Below, one piece after another: positions 19,936-28,462 of a stretch of DNA of 64,000 nt. Below the pieces are notes generated by a model. That model made no database searches, was not told the origin of the DNA, and was given only the letters and a program-made list of their open reading frames with translations. Position numbers and translations under genes: made by a program. This stretch comes from Flavobacterium sp. (GTDB taxonomy: Bacteria; Bacteroidota; Bacteroidia; Flavobacteriales; Flavobacteriaceae), in NCBI GenBank assembly GCA_012837155.1, contig CP051546.1, positions 2,545,699-2,609,698 of the forward strand, read 5' to 3'. Numbering within the stretch: the first letter of the stretch is position 1; every line of letters starts with the position of its first letter.

Positions 19936-20412
19936 ATGAGTTATTTTTCAGATATATATAAGGGAATAAAATCACTCCTAACCGGAATGAGTGTTACCGG
20001 AAAGTACTTTTTACACGCACGAAAAGGCGCTATAACCCAACAATATCCCGATAATCGAGCCACTTTAAAAATGTTCGAACGTTTTCGCGGCGAAGTGGTT
20101 ATGCCGCACGACGAAAACAACGAACACCGTTGTACAGGCTGTCAAAAATGCGAATTGGCTTGCCCTAACGGAAGCATAGAAATCATTTGGGATCGACAAA
20201 TTGACCCTGAAACAGGCAAAAAGAAAAAAATGATAGACAAACATATTTATCATTTAGGAATGTGTACAATGTGCAGTTTATGCATCGAAGCTTGCCCAAC
20301 AGACGCCATCAAATGGGCGCAAAATTTCGAAAATTCAGTTTACGACAGAACCCATTTAACCAGAGTTTTAAACAAACCAGGATCAAAACTAATGCCTGGT
20401 GTAGAAGATTAA
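19936..20412 (+). CDS. nuoI: Complex I subunit NuoI (two [4Fe-4S] clusters)
   Basis: It is the ferredoxin-like subunit holding clusters N6a and N6b. Both motifs are intact: CTGCQKCELACP (near residues 57-68) and CTMCSLCIEACP (near 106-117). At 158 residues the gene is intact. In complexes without NuoEFG, this subunit and NuoB form the electron entry path, and an external ferredoxin is thought to dock near here. That KorAB-reduced ferredoxin does so in this organism is inference from gene order. Confidence 0.94.
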   Translation: MSYFSDIYKGIKSLLTGMSVTGKYFLHARKGAITQQYPDNRATLKMFERFRGEVVMPHDENNEHRCTGCQKCELACPNGSIEIIWDRQIDPETGKKKKMIDKHIYHLGMCTMCSLCIEACPTDAIKWAQNFENSVYDRTHLTRVLNKPGSKLMPGVED

Positions 20413-20416
20413 TCTT

Positions 20417-20937
20417 ATGGAAAAAATAATATTTTACATTTTAGCACTGATAATGATTGTCTTTGCAATTGCCTCGGTAACGAGTCGCAAAATGCTACGA
20501 TCGGTTATTTATTTATTGTTTGTCCTCATTGGTATCGCAGGAATTTACTTTTTGATTGATTATAATTTTTTGGCTGCCATTCAATTGACGGTTTATGCAG
20601 GAGGAATTATCGTCCTAATTATTTTCTCGGTTTTGCTGGTGCATCATATCGAAATGGAACTTGAAATGGCAAAATTGTCCAAAAATTACTAACTGGATTC
20701 GTTTGTTTGATTGGACTTGGCGTTTTCTTGTCCGTCATTTATTCAACTCCTTTTACCGTTGTCGAAAATACTAAAACCACAGAAGTTTCCGATATTGGGA
20801 TGGGACTTTTAAGCTACGGTGCAGGTGGATTTATATTGCCTTTTGAAGTGATAAGTATTCTATTATTAGCCGCAATGATTGGAGCCATAATCATAGGAAA
20901 AGGAGACAAACTAACTAAAAACGACGACACATTATGA
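20417..20937 (+). CDS. nuoJ: Complex I subunit NuoJ (one frameshift)
   Basis: Membrane subunit (ND6 homologue) with five predicted helices. The N-terminal part MEKIIFYILALIMIVFAIAS and SVIYLLFVLIGIAGIYFLI, with QLTVYAGGIIVLIIFSVLLV (helix III with its pi-bulge glycines), is in the first frame; the C-terminal part from LLTGFVCLIGLGVFLS to KLTKNDDTL is in a second frame. One extra A in the run near 20681-20685 would join them. Restored length is about 173 residues. The stop overlaps the nuoK ATG by 4 bases. Confidence 0.9.
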
Positions 20938-21251
20938 TAGCCGGAATTAGCATTTACGAAATTTTCACCCTTACTTCCATCCTATTTTTTATAGGGATTT
21001 ATGGGTTTATTACCAGAAAAAACTTGATTTCAATTTTAATTTCTCTTGAATTGATATTGAACGCTTCGGCAGTAAACTTTGTTGTCATCAACAAATATTT
21101 ATATCCTGATGTGCTGCAAGGCGTTTTCTTTTCGATTTTTATTATTGCCGTGGCTGCCGCCGAAACTGCGCTGGCCGTTGCAATCATAATTAATCTTTAC
21201 CGACAAATTAGCTCAGTTGAAGTGAAGGAAACTGAAATTATGAAGTATTAA
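20934..21251 (+). CDS. nuoK: Complex I subunit NuoK
   Basis: Membrane subunit (ND4L homologue) of 105 residues with three helices. Two acidic residues that are functionally conserved in the family are visible inside helices: Glu in ILISLELILNASAVNF (near residue 39) and Glu in AVAAAETALAVAIII (near 75). The start ATG overlaps the nuoJ stop (ATGA), showing translational coupling. Intact. Confidence 0.92.
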   Translation: MIAGISIYEIFTLTSILFFIGIYGFITRKNLISILISLELILNASAVNFVVINKYLYPDVLQGVFFSIFIIAVAAAETALAVAIIINLYRQISSVEVKETEIMKY

Positions 21252-21263
21252 TATTCATCAACT

Positions 21264-23189
21264 ATGGACATCTCTTATATACTGTATATCCCCTTAATTC
21301 CTCTGGCAGTTTTCTTGCTATTGGGGATTTTCAACACACAAATTAAACCAGCAATTTCAGGCTACATTGGCGTTTTGGGATTGGCTGTTTCCGCCGCACT
21401 TTCTTACTATACGGCTTATCAATACTTTTTTGTAATAGGAAAAGTTAACGGTGTTTATCCAACTTTTGTCGAAAAAACCATTTGGATGAATTTTACCGAT
21501 ACTTTGCCTATCTATATGGGAATTTTAATTGACCCCATTTCTGTAATGATGCTCATCGTGGTAACGACTATTTCCTTGATGGTGCACATTTATAGCCGAG
21601 GTTATATGAAAGGCGATGATGGTTACACCAAATTCTTTGCTTTTTTATCGCTGTTTTCCTTCTCCATGCTTGGATTAGTATTGGCGACAAACCTTTTCCA
21701 AATCTATATTTTTTGGGAATTAGTGGGCGTTTCTTCCTATTTATTAATTGGTTATTATTATACCAAAACTTCGGCAATAGCCGCAGCAAAAAAAGCATTT
21801 ATTGTTACGCGTTTTGCTGATTTTGGCTTCTTAATCGGGATTTTGATTGTCGGATACTACGCTGGAACATTTGATTTTCAAACCTTAAACGCTGTCAATC
21901 CTGAAGGCGAAGGATTATTGCTGCATTGGGGTGCTTCTTCTTTTATGGGATTATCAGTTATCACTTGGGCATTGCTGTTAATATTTATGGGTGGTGCTGG
22001 AAAATCAGCGATGTTTCCATTACACATTTGGTTACCTGATGCGATGGAAGGACCAACACCCGTTTCTGCCTTAATTCACGCAGCCACAATGGTTGTAGCT
22101 GGAGTGTATTTAGTGGCTCGATTATTCCCAATGTATTATTTCGTTGAAGGTGGATTTGCCTTGAATATTGTAGCTTATGTGGGCGCATTCTCTTCTTTAT
22201 TTGCGGCGATTATTGCCCTCACACAAACCGATATTAAGCGAGTTTTAGCTTTTTCGACCATGTCACAAATTGGTTATATGATGTTGGCTTTAGGAGTTTC
22301 TAGTTATAAAGGCGAAGAAGGTGTTGGTTATATGGCATCGATGTTCCATCTGTTTACGCACGCAATGTTCAAAGCCTTGTTATTCTTGGGCGCAGGTTCT
22401 GTGATTCACGCGGTGCACAGCAATTATTTGAAAGATATGGGCGGTTTGCGCAAATATATGCCCATTACCAATATCACGTTCTTGATTGCAGCTTTGGCAA
22501 TTGCTGGAGTTCCACCATTCGCGGGATTTTGGAGTAAAGACGAGATTTTAGTTGCTGCTTTCGAAAAAAATCAATTGCTTTATTTTGTTGGACTTTTCGT
22601 AGCGGGATTAACAGCCTTTTATATGTTCCGACTTTATTTTGGAATATTTTGGGGAAAAGAAACCCAATACAAACACCCTCCATACGAATCTCCAATTGCA
22701 ATGACCTTTCCTTTACTATTTTTAGCATTTATGAGTGTCGTGGCAGGATTTATACCTTTCAGCGAATTCATAACTGCCGATAAAACTGGATTCGAAGGAC
22801 AGCTCAATTATCCAATGGCGGCGGTAGCGGTGGGAACTGGATTAGTTGGAATCATCCTTGCTTGGGTTTTCTATAAAAAAGAAAATGATTTGGCTGATAA
22901 ATTTGCCAATGCTTTTGGCGTATTTTACAAATGGACCTATCATAAATTTTATTTCGACGAAATCTATATGTTCGTTACCAAGAAGATTATTTTTAATCTT
23001 ATTTCTGCTCCAATTGCCAAATTCGATAAGAAATATGTGGATGGAACAATGGAAGGCATTGGAAACAAAACAGTTCTGATTTCTGAAAAAATAAAAGGAT
23101 TGCAATCTGGAAGATTACAAGATTACGCAATGTTTTTTGTCTCAGGAGTTGTAGTTATCGCTTTGGTTTTTATTTATTTATGGACATAA
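21264..23189 (+). CDS. nuoL: Complex I subunit NuoL (antiporter-like)
   Basis: This is the distal proton-pumping subunit (ND5 homologue), 641 residues with roughly 15-16 membrane helices and the lateral helix at the C-terminus. The key charged residues of the antiporter fold are visible: Glu in YIFWELVGVSSYLLIGYYY (near 152), Lys in MGGAGKSAMFPLHIWLPDAM (near 240), HAATMVVAGVYLVARL (near 270) and Lys in GFWSKDEIL (near 415). The gene is intact despite its length, in contrast to its neighbours, which shows that indels are scattered and not a sign of operon decay. Confidence 0.94.
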   Translation: MDISYILYIPLIPLAVFLLLGIFNTQIKPAISGYIGVLGLAVSAALSYYTAYQYFFVIGKVNGVYPTFVEKTIWMNFTDTLPIYMGILIDPISVMMLIVVTTISLMVHIYSRGYMKGDDGYTKFFAFLSLFSFSMLGLVLATNLFQIYIFWELVGVSSYLLIGYYYTKTSAIAAAKKAFIVTRFADFGFLIGILIVGYYAGTFDFQTLNAVNPEGEGLLLHWGASSFMGLSVITWALLLIFMGGAGKSAMFPLHIWLPDAMEGPTPVSALIHAATMVVAGVYLVARLFPMYYFVEGGFALNIVAYVGAFSSLFAAIIALTQTDIKRVLAFSTMSQIGYMMLALGVSSYKGEEGVGYMASMFHLFTHAMFKALLFLGAGSVIHAVHSNYLKDMGGLRKYMPITNITFLIAALAIAGVPPFAGFWSKDEILVAAFEKNQLLYFVGLFVAGLTAFYMFRLYFGIFWGKETQYKHPPYESPIAMTFPLLFLAFMSVVAGFIPFSEFITADKTGFEGQLNYPMAAVAVGTGLVGIILAWVFYKKENDLADKFANAFGVFYKWTYHKFYFDEIYMFVTKKIIFNLISAPIAKFDKKYVDGTMEGIGNKTVLISEKIKGLQSGRLQDYAMFFVSGVVVIALVFIYLWT

Positions 23190-23201
23190 CAATCAATTAA
23201 T

Positions 23202-24697
23202 ATGGATATTTTATCACTTTTTGTAATTGTTCCTGTGCTCACGGTTTTGGCTTTGGTTTTCTCCAAAGGATTAAAACAGGTGCGAATTATTTCAATGATT
23301 GGAAGTTTCATTCAACTCGGAATGGCTATCCATTTGCTTTTTGCTTATTTTAGAGAACGAGCGGTCAATAAAAGCGTCATGCTTTTACCCAAGATACAGT
23401 TTGGTTTAAAAATTTCAATGTTCATTATGCCATTGGCGTTGACGGAATTTCGGTAGCCTTATTATTGTTGACCTCAATAGTAGTTTTGGCAGGGGTTTTC
23501 ATTTCTTGGAAAACAGATGATTTACCAAAAGAATTTTTTATATCGCTATTGATTTTAGCTACTGGAGTATATGGATTCTTTATTTCCATCGATTTGTTTA
23601 CAATGTTTGTTTTCTACGAAATTGCTGTAATCCCAATGTATTTACTGATTGGAATTTGGGGTTCGGGACCAAAAGAATATTCGGCTATGAAGTTAACCTT
23701 AATGTTAATGGGAGCTTCGGCTGTTTTATTGGTTGGCGTTTTGGGAATTTACTTTAATTCCAATGCTGATGGAGGAGCGCTAACTTTTAACATATTAGAA
23801 ATTTCAAAAGTCCACATTCCATTCGAAGCTCAAAAATTATTTTTCCCCTTAACTTTTATTGGCTTTGCCGTATTGGGCGCTTTATTTCCTTTTCATACTT
23901 GGTCGCCTGATGGGCACGCATCGGCGCCAACAGCAGTTTCGATGCTTCACGCAGGAGTTTTAATGAAATTAGGCGGTTATGGAGTTTTTAGAATTGCCAT
24001 GTTTTTATTGCCGTTGGGAGCGATTGAATGGTCTTGGTTTTTCATTATATTATCCGCAACGGGAGTTATTTATGGTGCGTTCGGAGCGTTAAAACAAACC
24101 GATTTGAAATACATCAATGCGTATTCCTCCGTTAGTCACTTGGGAATGGTGTTGTTTGCTTTGTTAATGTTGAACAAAACCGCTTGGAACGGTGCGATTT
24201 TACAATCACTTTCCCACGGATTTATGACCGCCTTATTCTTCGCCTTAATCGGAATGATTTACGGAAGAACGCACACCCGAGACATCACCAAATTAGGGGG
24301 ATTATTGAAAGTGATGCCATTTATTTCAGTGATTTATGTAATTGCAGGTTTGGCTTCACTAGGACTACCAGGATTTAGTGGTTTCGTCGCCGAAATGAAT
24401 ATTTTTGTTGGTGCATTCCAACACGAAGAGCTATTTTATAGAGTGGCGACCATAATTTCAGTTTCGGCAATTGTGGTAACGGCAGTTTATATATTACGCG
24501 TTTTAGGAATTATGCTAATGGGACCTATTAAAAACGAGGAATTTTTAGATTTACCAAAGGCAACTTGGTTCGAGATAACAGGTATTATGTTATTATTAAT
24601 TCCGATGATTGGTATGGGAATAGCACCGCTTTGGTTAAGCAATATGACGATGGACAGTATCCAACCATTTATTCAAGGAGTATTAAATCATTTATAA
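23202..24697 (+). CDS. nuoM: Complex I subunit NuoM (antiporter-like; one frameshift)
   Basis: Proton-pumping membrane subunit (ND4 homologue). The first frame gives the N-terminal helix and the second starts at about 23465. Following the middle frame between them (AFTQDTVWFKNFNVHYAIGVDGISVALLLLTSIVV) restores the conserved quinone-antiporter start GVDGISVALLLLT. The shift lies near 23378-23384. Functional residues include Glu in FVFYEIAVIPMYLLIGIWG, Lys in AMKLTLMLMGASA, and FPFHTWSPDGHASAPTAVSMLHAGVLMKLGGYG. Restored length is about 498 residues. Confidence 0.92.
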
Positions 24698-24709
24698 TCA
24701 ATTACAAAA

Positions 24710-26139
24710 ATGAATGTGAACAGTTTTATCGCAATGCGACAAGAAATTTTCCTATTGGCAATTCTATTATTGTTGATTGTAGGCGAAATTTTCGTCCATA
24801 AAAACAAAAAAGGAGGCATTGTTCATTTGGCAATACTCTTATTTAGTATTCATACTATCATAGGTTTTTTTGCTATTGAAGAAACCAGCCTGTTTGGCGG
24901 AATGTTTCGTACCAATACTTTAATTCACTTTTTCAAAAACACGCTGAATGTAGGCGTATTAATAGTTCTACTCCAATCAGCCGATTGGATTCAAGAAAAA
25001 ATGGTGCCTCTTAATAAAGGAACCGAGTTCTTTATGTTGCTATTTTCTTCTTTATTAGGAATGTATTTTATGATTTCGGCGGGCGATTTTCTAATGTTTT
25101 ATATTGGATTAGAATTATCCACTTTGCCAGTAGCAGCATTAGTAGCTTGGGAAACATCCAAAAGAATTTCGAGCGAAGCGGGTGTTAAATTTATCCTTTC
25201 GGCAGGATTAGCCTCAGGAGTTTCCTTATTTGGAATTTCTTTATTGTATGCCGCGACGGGTTCTATCTATTTTAATGAAATTATTGGAGTTTTAACCTCG
25301 ACCCATTTGACAATTTTAGGTTTTGTACTCTTTTTGCAGGATTGGCATTCAAAATATCTTTGGTTCCATTTCACTTTTGGACAGCTGATGTTTACGAAGG
25401 AGCTCCTATTGGGGTTGCCTCTTATTTATCCGTAATTTCGAAAGGAGCAGCCGTATTTATTTTGATGATTTTACTTTTTACGGTTTTAAAACCATTGATG
25501 CAGGTTTGGGAAAATATCATTTATGTGATAGCACTTGCAACAATGTTTATAGGTAATTTATTTGCTTTGCGCCAACAAAATATGAAACGTTTTTTGGCTT
25601 TTTCATCAATTGCGCAAGCTGGTTTTATCTTATTAGGTTTAATCACGGGAACCCAATTAGGAACAGCAACAGTTGTTTATTTTGTATTGGTATATATATT
25701 TTCCAACTTGGCAGCTTTTGGTGTAGTTCAAGCCATTGCCTTGCAAACAGGGAAAGAAAATAGAGACGATTATAATGGTTTGTACAGAACCAATCCCAAC
25801 TTGAGTTTGGTGATGATGTTGGCTTTATTTTCCTTGGCAGGAATTCCGCCAGTGGCAGGATTTTTTGGAAAATTTTTTCTTTTCGCCGCCGCCGCAAGCA
25901 AGGGATATTATCTATTGGTTTTTTTGGCGGTGGTCAATGTAACCATTTCGCTGTACTACTATTTATTGGTGGTAAGGGCAATGTTCATCCGAAAAAGCGA
26001 GAATCCAATTCCGTTTTTCAAAAGCAAAATTTATATGCGTTTGGGATTACTAATTACTGTTTTGGGTATTCTAGTTCTTGGTTTATACAGTCCCTTGTAC
26101 GATTACATTTTTGAATTAAGCAGCATTTTTAATAAATAA
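24710..26139 (+). CDS. nuoN: Complex I subunit NuoN (antiporter-like; one frameshift)
   Basis: Proton-pumping membrane subunit (ND2 homologue). It shows FYIGLELSTLPVAALVAWE (Glu in helix, near residue 133), SSEAGVKFILSAGLASGVSLFG (near 150-170) and, after the shift, FKISLVPFHFWTADVYEGAP and AFSSIAQAGFILLGL. The frame breaks at the T-run 25331-25336; one added T gives LFFAGLAFKISLVPFHFW. Restored length is about 476 residues. This is the last complex I gene; a small conserved gene follows after 4 bases. Confidence 0.92.
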
Positions 26140-26143
26140 AATT

Positions 26144-26470
26144 ATGGCATCATTAGACGGAAAACATTCATTTGGAAACATCGGGGAAACAAGAGTCACT
26201 TTTGTCGAAAAAGGCGTTGATGAAAACCGTAGGGATTTCTTAAAAAAACTATTGGAACATAACGGTTTAGAAGTTGTAATCGAGGACGAAACCAGAAAGA
26301 CTGAAGATGCCCCTCAAGTATATACCGTCGCCGTAACCGATATGGTTTTTAATCCCACTATTTGGATTTTCGAACGAAAAATGAAAACTCTTGATGGACA
26401 TAAAGTAACCCAAGATTACTGGTTTCAGAGAACCACAGATACAAAACCGCAATATTGGAAGAATTCATAA
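26144..26470 (+). CDS. Conserved hypothetical protein at the end of the nuo operon
   Basis: I do not recognise a named domain. The 108-residue product has no signal peptide or membrane helix, is charged, and begins MASLDGKHSFGNIGETRVTFVEKG. It ends YWFQRTTDTKPQYWKNS. It starts 4 bases after the nuoN stop, so it is almost certainly co-transcribed with complex I. It may simply be a hitchhiking cytoplasmic protein; a role in complex I assembly is possible but not shown by anything in the sequence. Confidence 0.7.
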   Translation: MASLDGKHSFGNIGETRVTFVEKGVDENRRDFLKKLLEHNGLEVVIEDETRKTEDAPQVYTVAVTDMVFNPTIWIFERKMKTLDGHKVTQDYWFQRTTDTKPQYWKNS

Positions 26471-26541
26471 AAGTAATCTTGTAGTGTTTTGTTTAACTAT
26501 GGATAGTTTCAATAATTTACATCTATAAGAATCATCAGAAA

Positions 26542-27522
26542 TTAATCTTGTTTGATGAAATAAAGAGGCTGCCCATAGTTAGCGATTTCAATTAAAGCGT
26601 TATAAATATACCTACACACCAACGCCCCTCCTTTACTGTTAATCAAGTCTATATCATCCTCTGGAGTATGATATTGTGGGTGTCCTCCTGTATGAAAACC
26701 TATACATGAAATCTCATTTTTATAAAAAGAAACATGATCCGAACCACCAACCTCTCCCGCATGAACAATAGGATTAAGACCACTACCATTGCCTAATTTT
26801 TTCATCAATTCCACCCCACCCGAAAAAGTTCCAGCTCCCCCCATATATATTTGCTGCTCACTATTTAATCTTCCTACCATATCCATATTCAGCATAACTT
26901 TTACAGTATTTTTAGCAACAGGCAAATGGCTTACAAAGTATCTCGAACCAAGCAATCCTTCTTCCTCCCCACTAAAAGAGATAAAAATAATGCTCCTCTT
27001 AGGTTTAACTTTAGAATTTGACAATTCTTCTAAAATAGATAATAATGCAGCAACTCCAGAAGCATTATCGTCAGCTCCATTATGAATAGCTATCGTATCC
27101 TTTTTTTTACTCCCTGAACCTTCCCCACCCCATCCCCAATGGTCATAATGAGCCCCTACAACAACAAATTCCTTTTTAAGAATAGCATCTGATCCTTCAA
27201 TATACCCGACAACATTTTGGGTCATTACACTATCCGATTTTACCTTATTAACACCTGTTTTCACAAACAGTTTAAAGGTCTGATAGTAATTGTCATTGAA
27301 TTTTTGCAATCCATATTTTTTAAAATACCTTTTTATATAGCTTGCCGCATCATTATTGCCCTTTGTACCCGGAAAACGACCTTCCAGCCTATCGGAAGAA
27401 AGATACTTATCGTGCTTATAAAAAGTGGCAGCCTTGATATTATTTTGTGCCATAATACTTGCATTAAAAAATAATACAACCACAACAAACCTAACAAATT
27501 TAAAACTATGGAATAATGACAT
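26542..27522 (-). CDS. M28-family zinc aminopeptidase, secreted
   Basis: It has an N-terminal signal peptide (KFVRFVVVVLFFNASIMAQ) and a complete M28 peptidase domain. Two-zinc ligands and catalytic residues can be assigned: His in VVVGAHYDHWGWG (near residue 125), Asp in NGADDNASGVAALL (near 151), the Glu pair in FSGEEEGLLGS (near 187), Asp in LNMDMVGRL (near 216) and His in PQYHTPEDDID (near 285). At 326 residues it is full length and intact. It would trim N-terminal residues from peptides outside the cytoplasm. It stands alone, convergent with the nuo operon. Confidence 0.9.
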   Translation of the reverse strand: MSLFHSFKFVRFVVVVLFFNASIMAQNNIKAATFYKHDKYLSSDRLEGRFPGTKGNNDAASYIKRYFKKYGLQKFNDNYYQTFKLFVKTGVNKVKSDSVMTQNVVGYIEGSDAILKKEFVVVGAHYDHWGWGGEGSGSKKKDTIAIHNGADDNASGVAALLSILEELSNSKVKPKRSIIFISFSGEEEGLLGSRYFVSHLPVAKNTVKVMLNMDMVGRLNSEQQIYMGGAGTFSGGVELMKKLGNGSGLNPIVHAGEVGGSDHVSFYKNEISCIGFHTGGHPQYHTPEDDIDLINSKGGALVCRYIYNALIEIANYGQPLYFIKQD

Positions 27523-27676
27523 ATTTTGAAAATTAAATAATTTACTTCAATAAAAACCCATTTCAATACTGTTCAAATTAAATTGAATCACTACCAACCA
27601 AACATTTTCAACCCAAAAGACTACTTTTAACAGCAAGCCTTTTTTCATACTTTTTGCGTGTAAAAACCCAAAAGTA

Positions 27677-27820
27677 ATGAGTTTCAAAGATATTGAAAAA
27701 AAGTTTGTCGGTTAACCTCTTTTTAAACAACTGATTGATTTTATACCAAAGGACAAGTCTAATCTACTTGCTAAAAAGCATCCCGATGATAATTTTGAAT
27801 TTACAGTAAGGAAAAAGTAA
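27677..27820 (+). pseudogene. Relic of an IS4-type (DUF4372) transposase N-terminus
   Basis: Read from the ATG at 27677 the frame gives SFKDIEKKFVG, a stop, then PLFKQLIDFIPKDKSNLLAK before ending at 27820. The pattern VGQPLFKQLIDxIPK is that of DUF4372 N-termini of IS4-family transposases, with TAA standing where CAA (Gln) is expected. Only about 45 codons survive. Identification rests on a short motif, so it is moderately sure. Confidence 0.5.
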
Positions 27821-27873
27821 ATTAAAAATTTAAAAAAAACCGCTGCCGCCCACATACTTTCGGGTGCTAGGCA

Positions 27874-27945
27874 GATTGGAACTAATCCGCTTACATTGGT
27901 TTTTGCTCTCTTTGCGTAAAAGAGAATAGATACTTTTGTTTTCAT
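27874..27945 (-). pseudogene. Relic of a tyrosine-recombinase Arm domain
   Basis: The first 24 codons, MKTKVSILFYAKRAKTNVSG followed by LVPI, match the start of Bacteroidota phage-type integrases (Arm DNA-binding domain). The similarity ends there and the remaining open frame to 27712 is unrelated. It lies 270 bases from tRNA-Val. Confidence 0.5.
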
Positions 27946-28070
27946 CGTGATACCCTTTTAGTTGTTATTAAATTTAGTTCTAATACCACTAACACACAAG
28001 ATGTACATATTCTGAACAAGCATTGAACTGGTTGTTAGTACGAGTGTTTGTAAGGATTGAGAAGATTTAG

Positions 28071-28104
28071 CGAGACCCTAATTTTTAAATTTTTTAGGGT
28101 CTCG
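28071..28104. terminator. Hairpin, 11-bp perfect stem
   Basis: CGAGACCCTAA (28071-28081) pairs with 28094-28104 around a 12-base A/T loop, followed by ATTTTG. It sits between the integrase relic and tRNA-Val and could be the terminator of a lost element. Confidence 0.55.
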
Positions 28105-28160
28105 ATTTTGTCCCTTTCAGTTCACGCATTAATGAATAATTTGATTGTAAGTAAAAATAA

Positions 28161-28194
28161 AAAATCCTTTAAATCATACGATTTAAAGGATTTT
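28161..28194 (-). terminator. Terminator downstream of tRNA-Val
   Basis: A perfect 15-bp stem (28161-28175 with 28180-28194) and a 4-base loop ATAC, with A and T runs at the ends. It lies 24 bases past the tRNA 3' end on the minus strand. Confidence 0.85.
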
Positions 28195-28217
28195 ATAATC
28201 AATTGTAGTACTACTTG

Positions 28218-28292
28218 TGGGCGATGAGGGGTTCGAACCCCCGACCCCCTCGGTGTAAACGAGGTGCTCTGAACCAGCTGAGCTAATCGCCC
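28218..28292 (-). tRNA. tRNA-Val (anticodon TAC)
   Basis: On the minus strand the acceptor stem GGGCGAT pairs with ATCGCCC, with A as discriminator. The D arm GCTCAGCTGGTTCAGAGC, the anticodon arm CTCG-TTTACAC-CGAG (anticodon TAC, reading GTA valine codons) and the T arm GGGGGTTCGAACCCC are all complete. The 75-nt gene does not encode CCA. It is followed by a strong terminator. Confidence 0.97.
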
Positions 28293-28413
28293 TTAAAGGT
28301 GTGCAAATATACACTTAGATATTGTATTTGCAAATAAAACACAAAAAAATAAAATTTTAAATCCTTTACTCCTTCAAAAACAAAAAATTAAGATGCAAAA
28401 TTAGAATATTCCT

Positions 28414-28444
28414 TTTGTGTTCAAGCGGTATAGACTTACATTTG
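28414..28444 (+). promoter_or_regulatory. Full Bacteroidota promoter (TTTG-N19-TACATTTG)
   Basis: The -33 element TTTG (28414-28417) and the -7 element TACATTTG (28437-28444) are exactly 19 bases apart, the consensus arrangement. The ABC exporter gene starts 18 bases later. Confidence 0.8.
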
Positions 28445-28462
28445 TATACTTAAAAAAAAACA

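Noticed and set aside
27712-27873. Rest of the open frame after the integrase Arm start
   Set aside because: Similarity to integrases ends after about 24 codons, and the opposite strand here holds the IS4-type relic instead.
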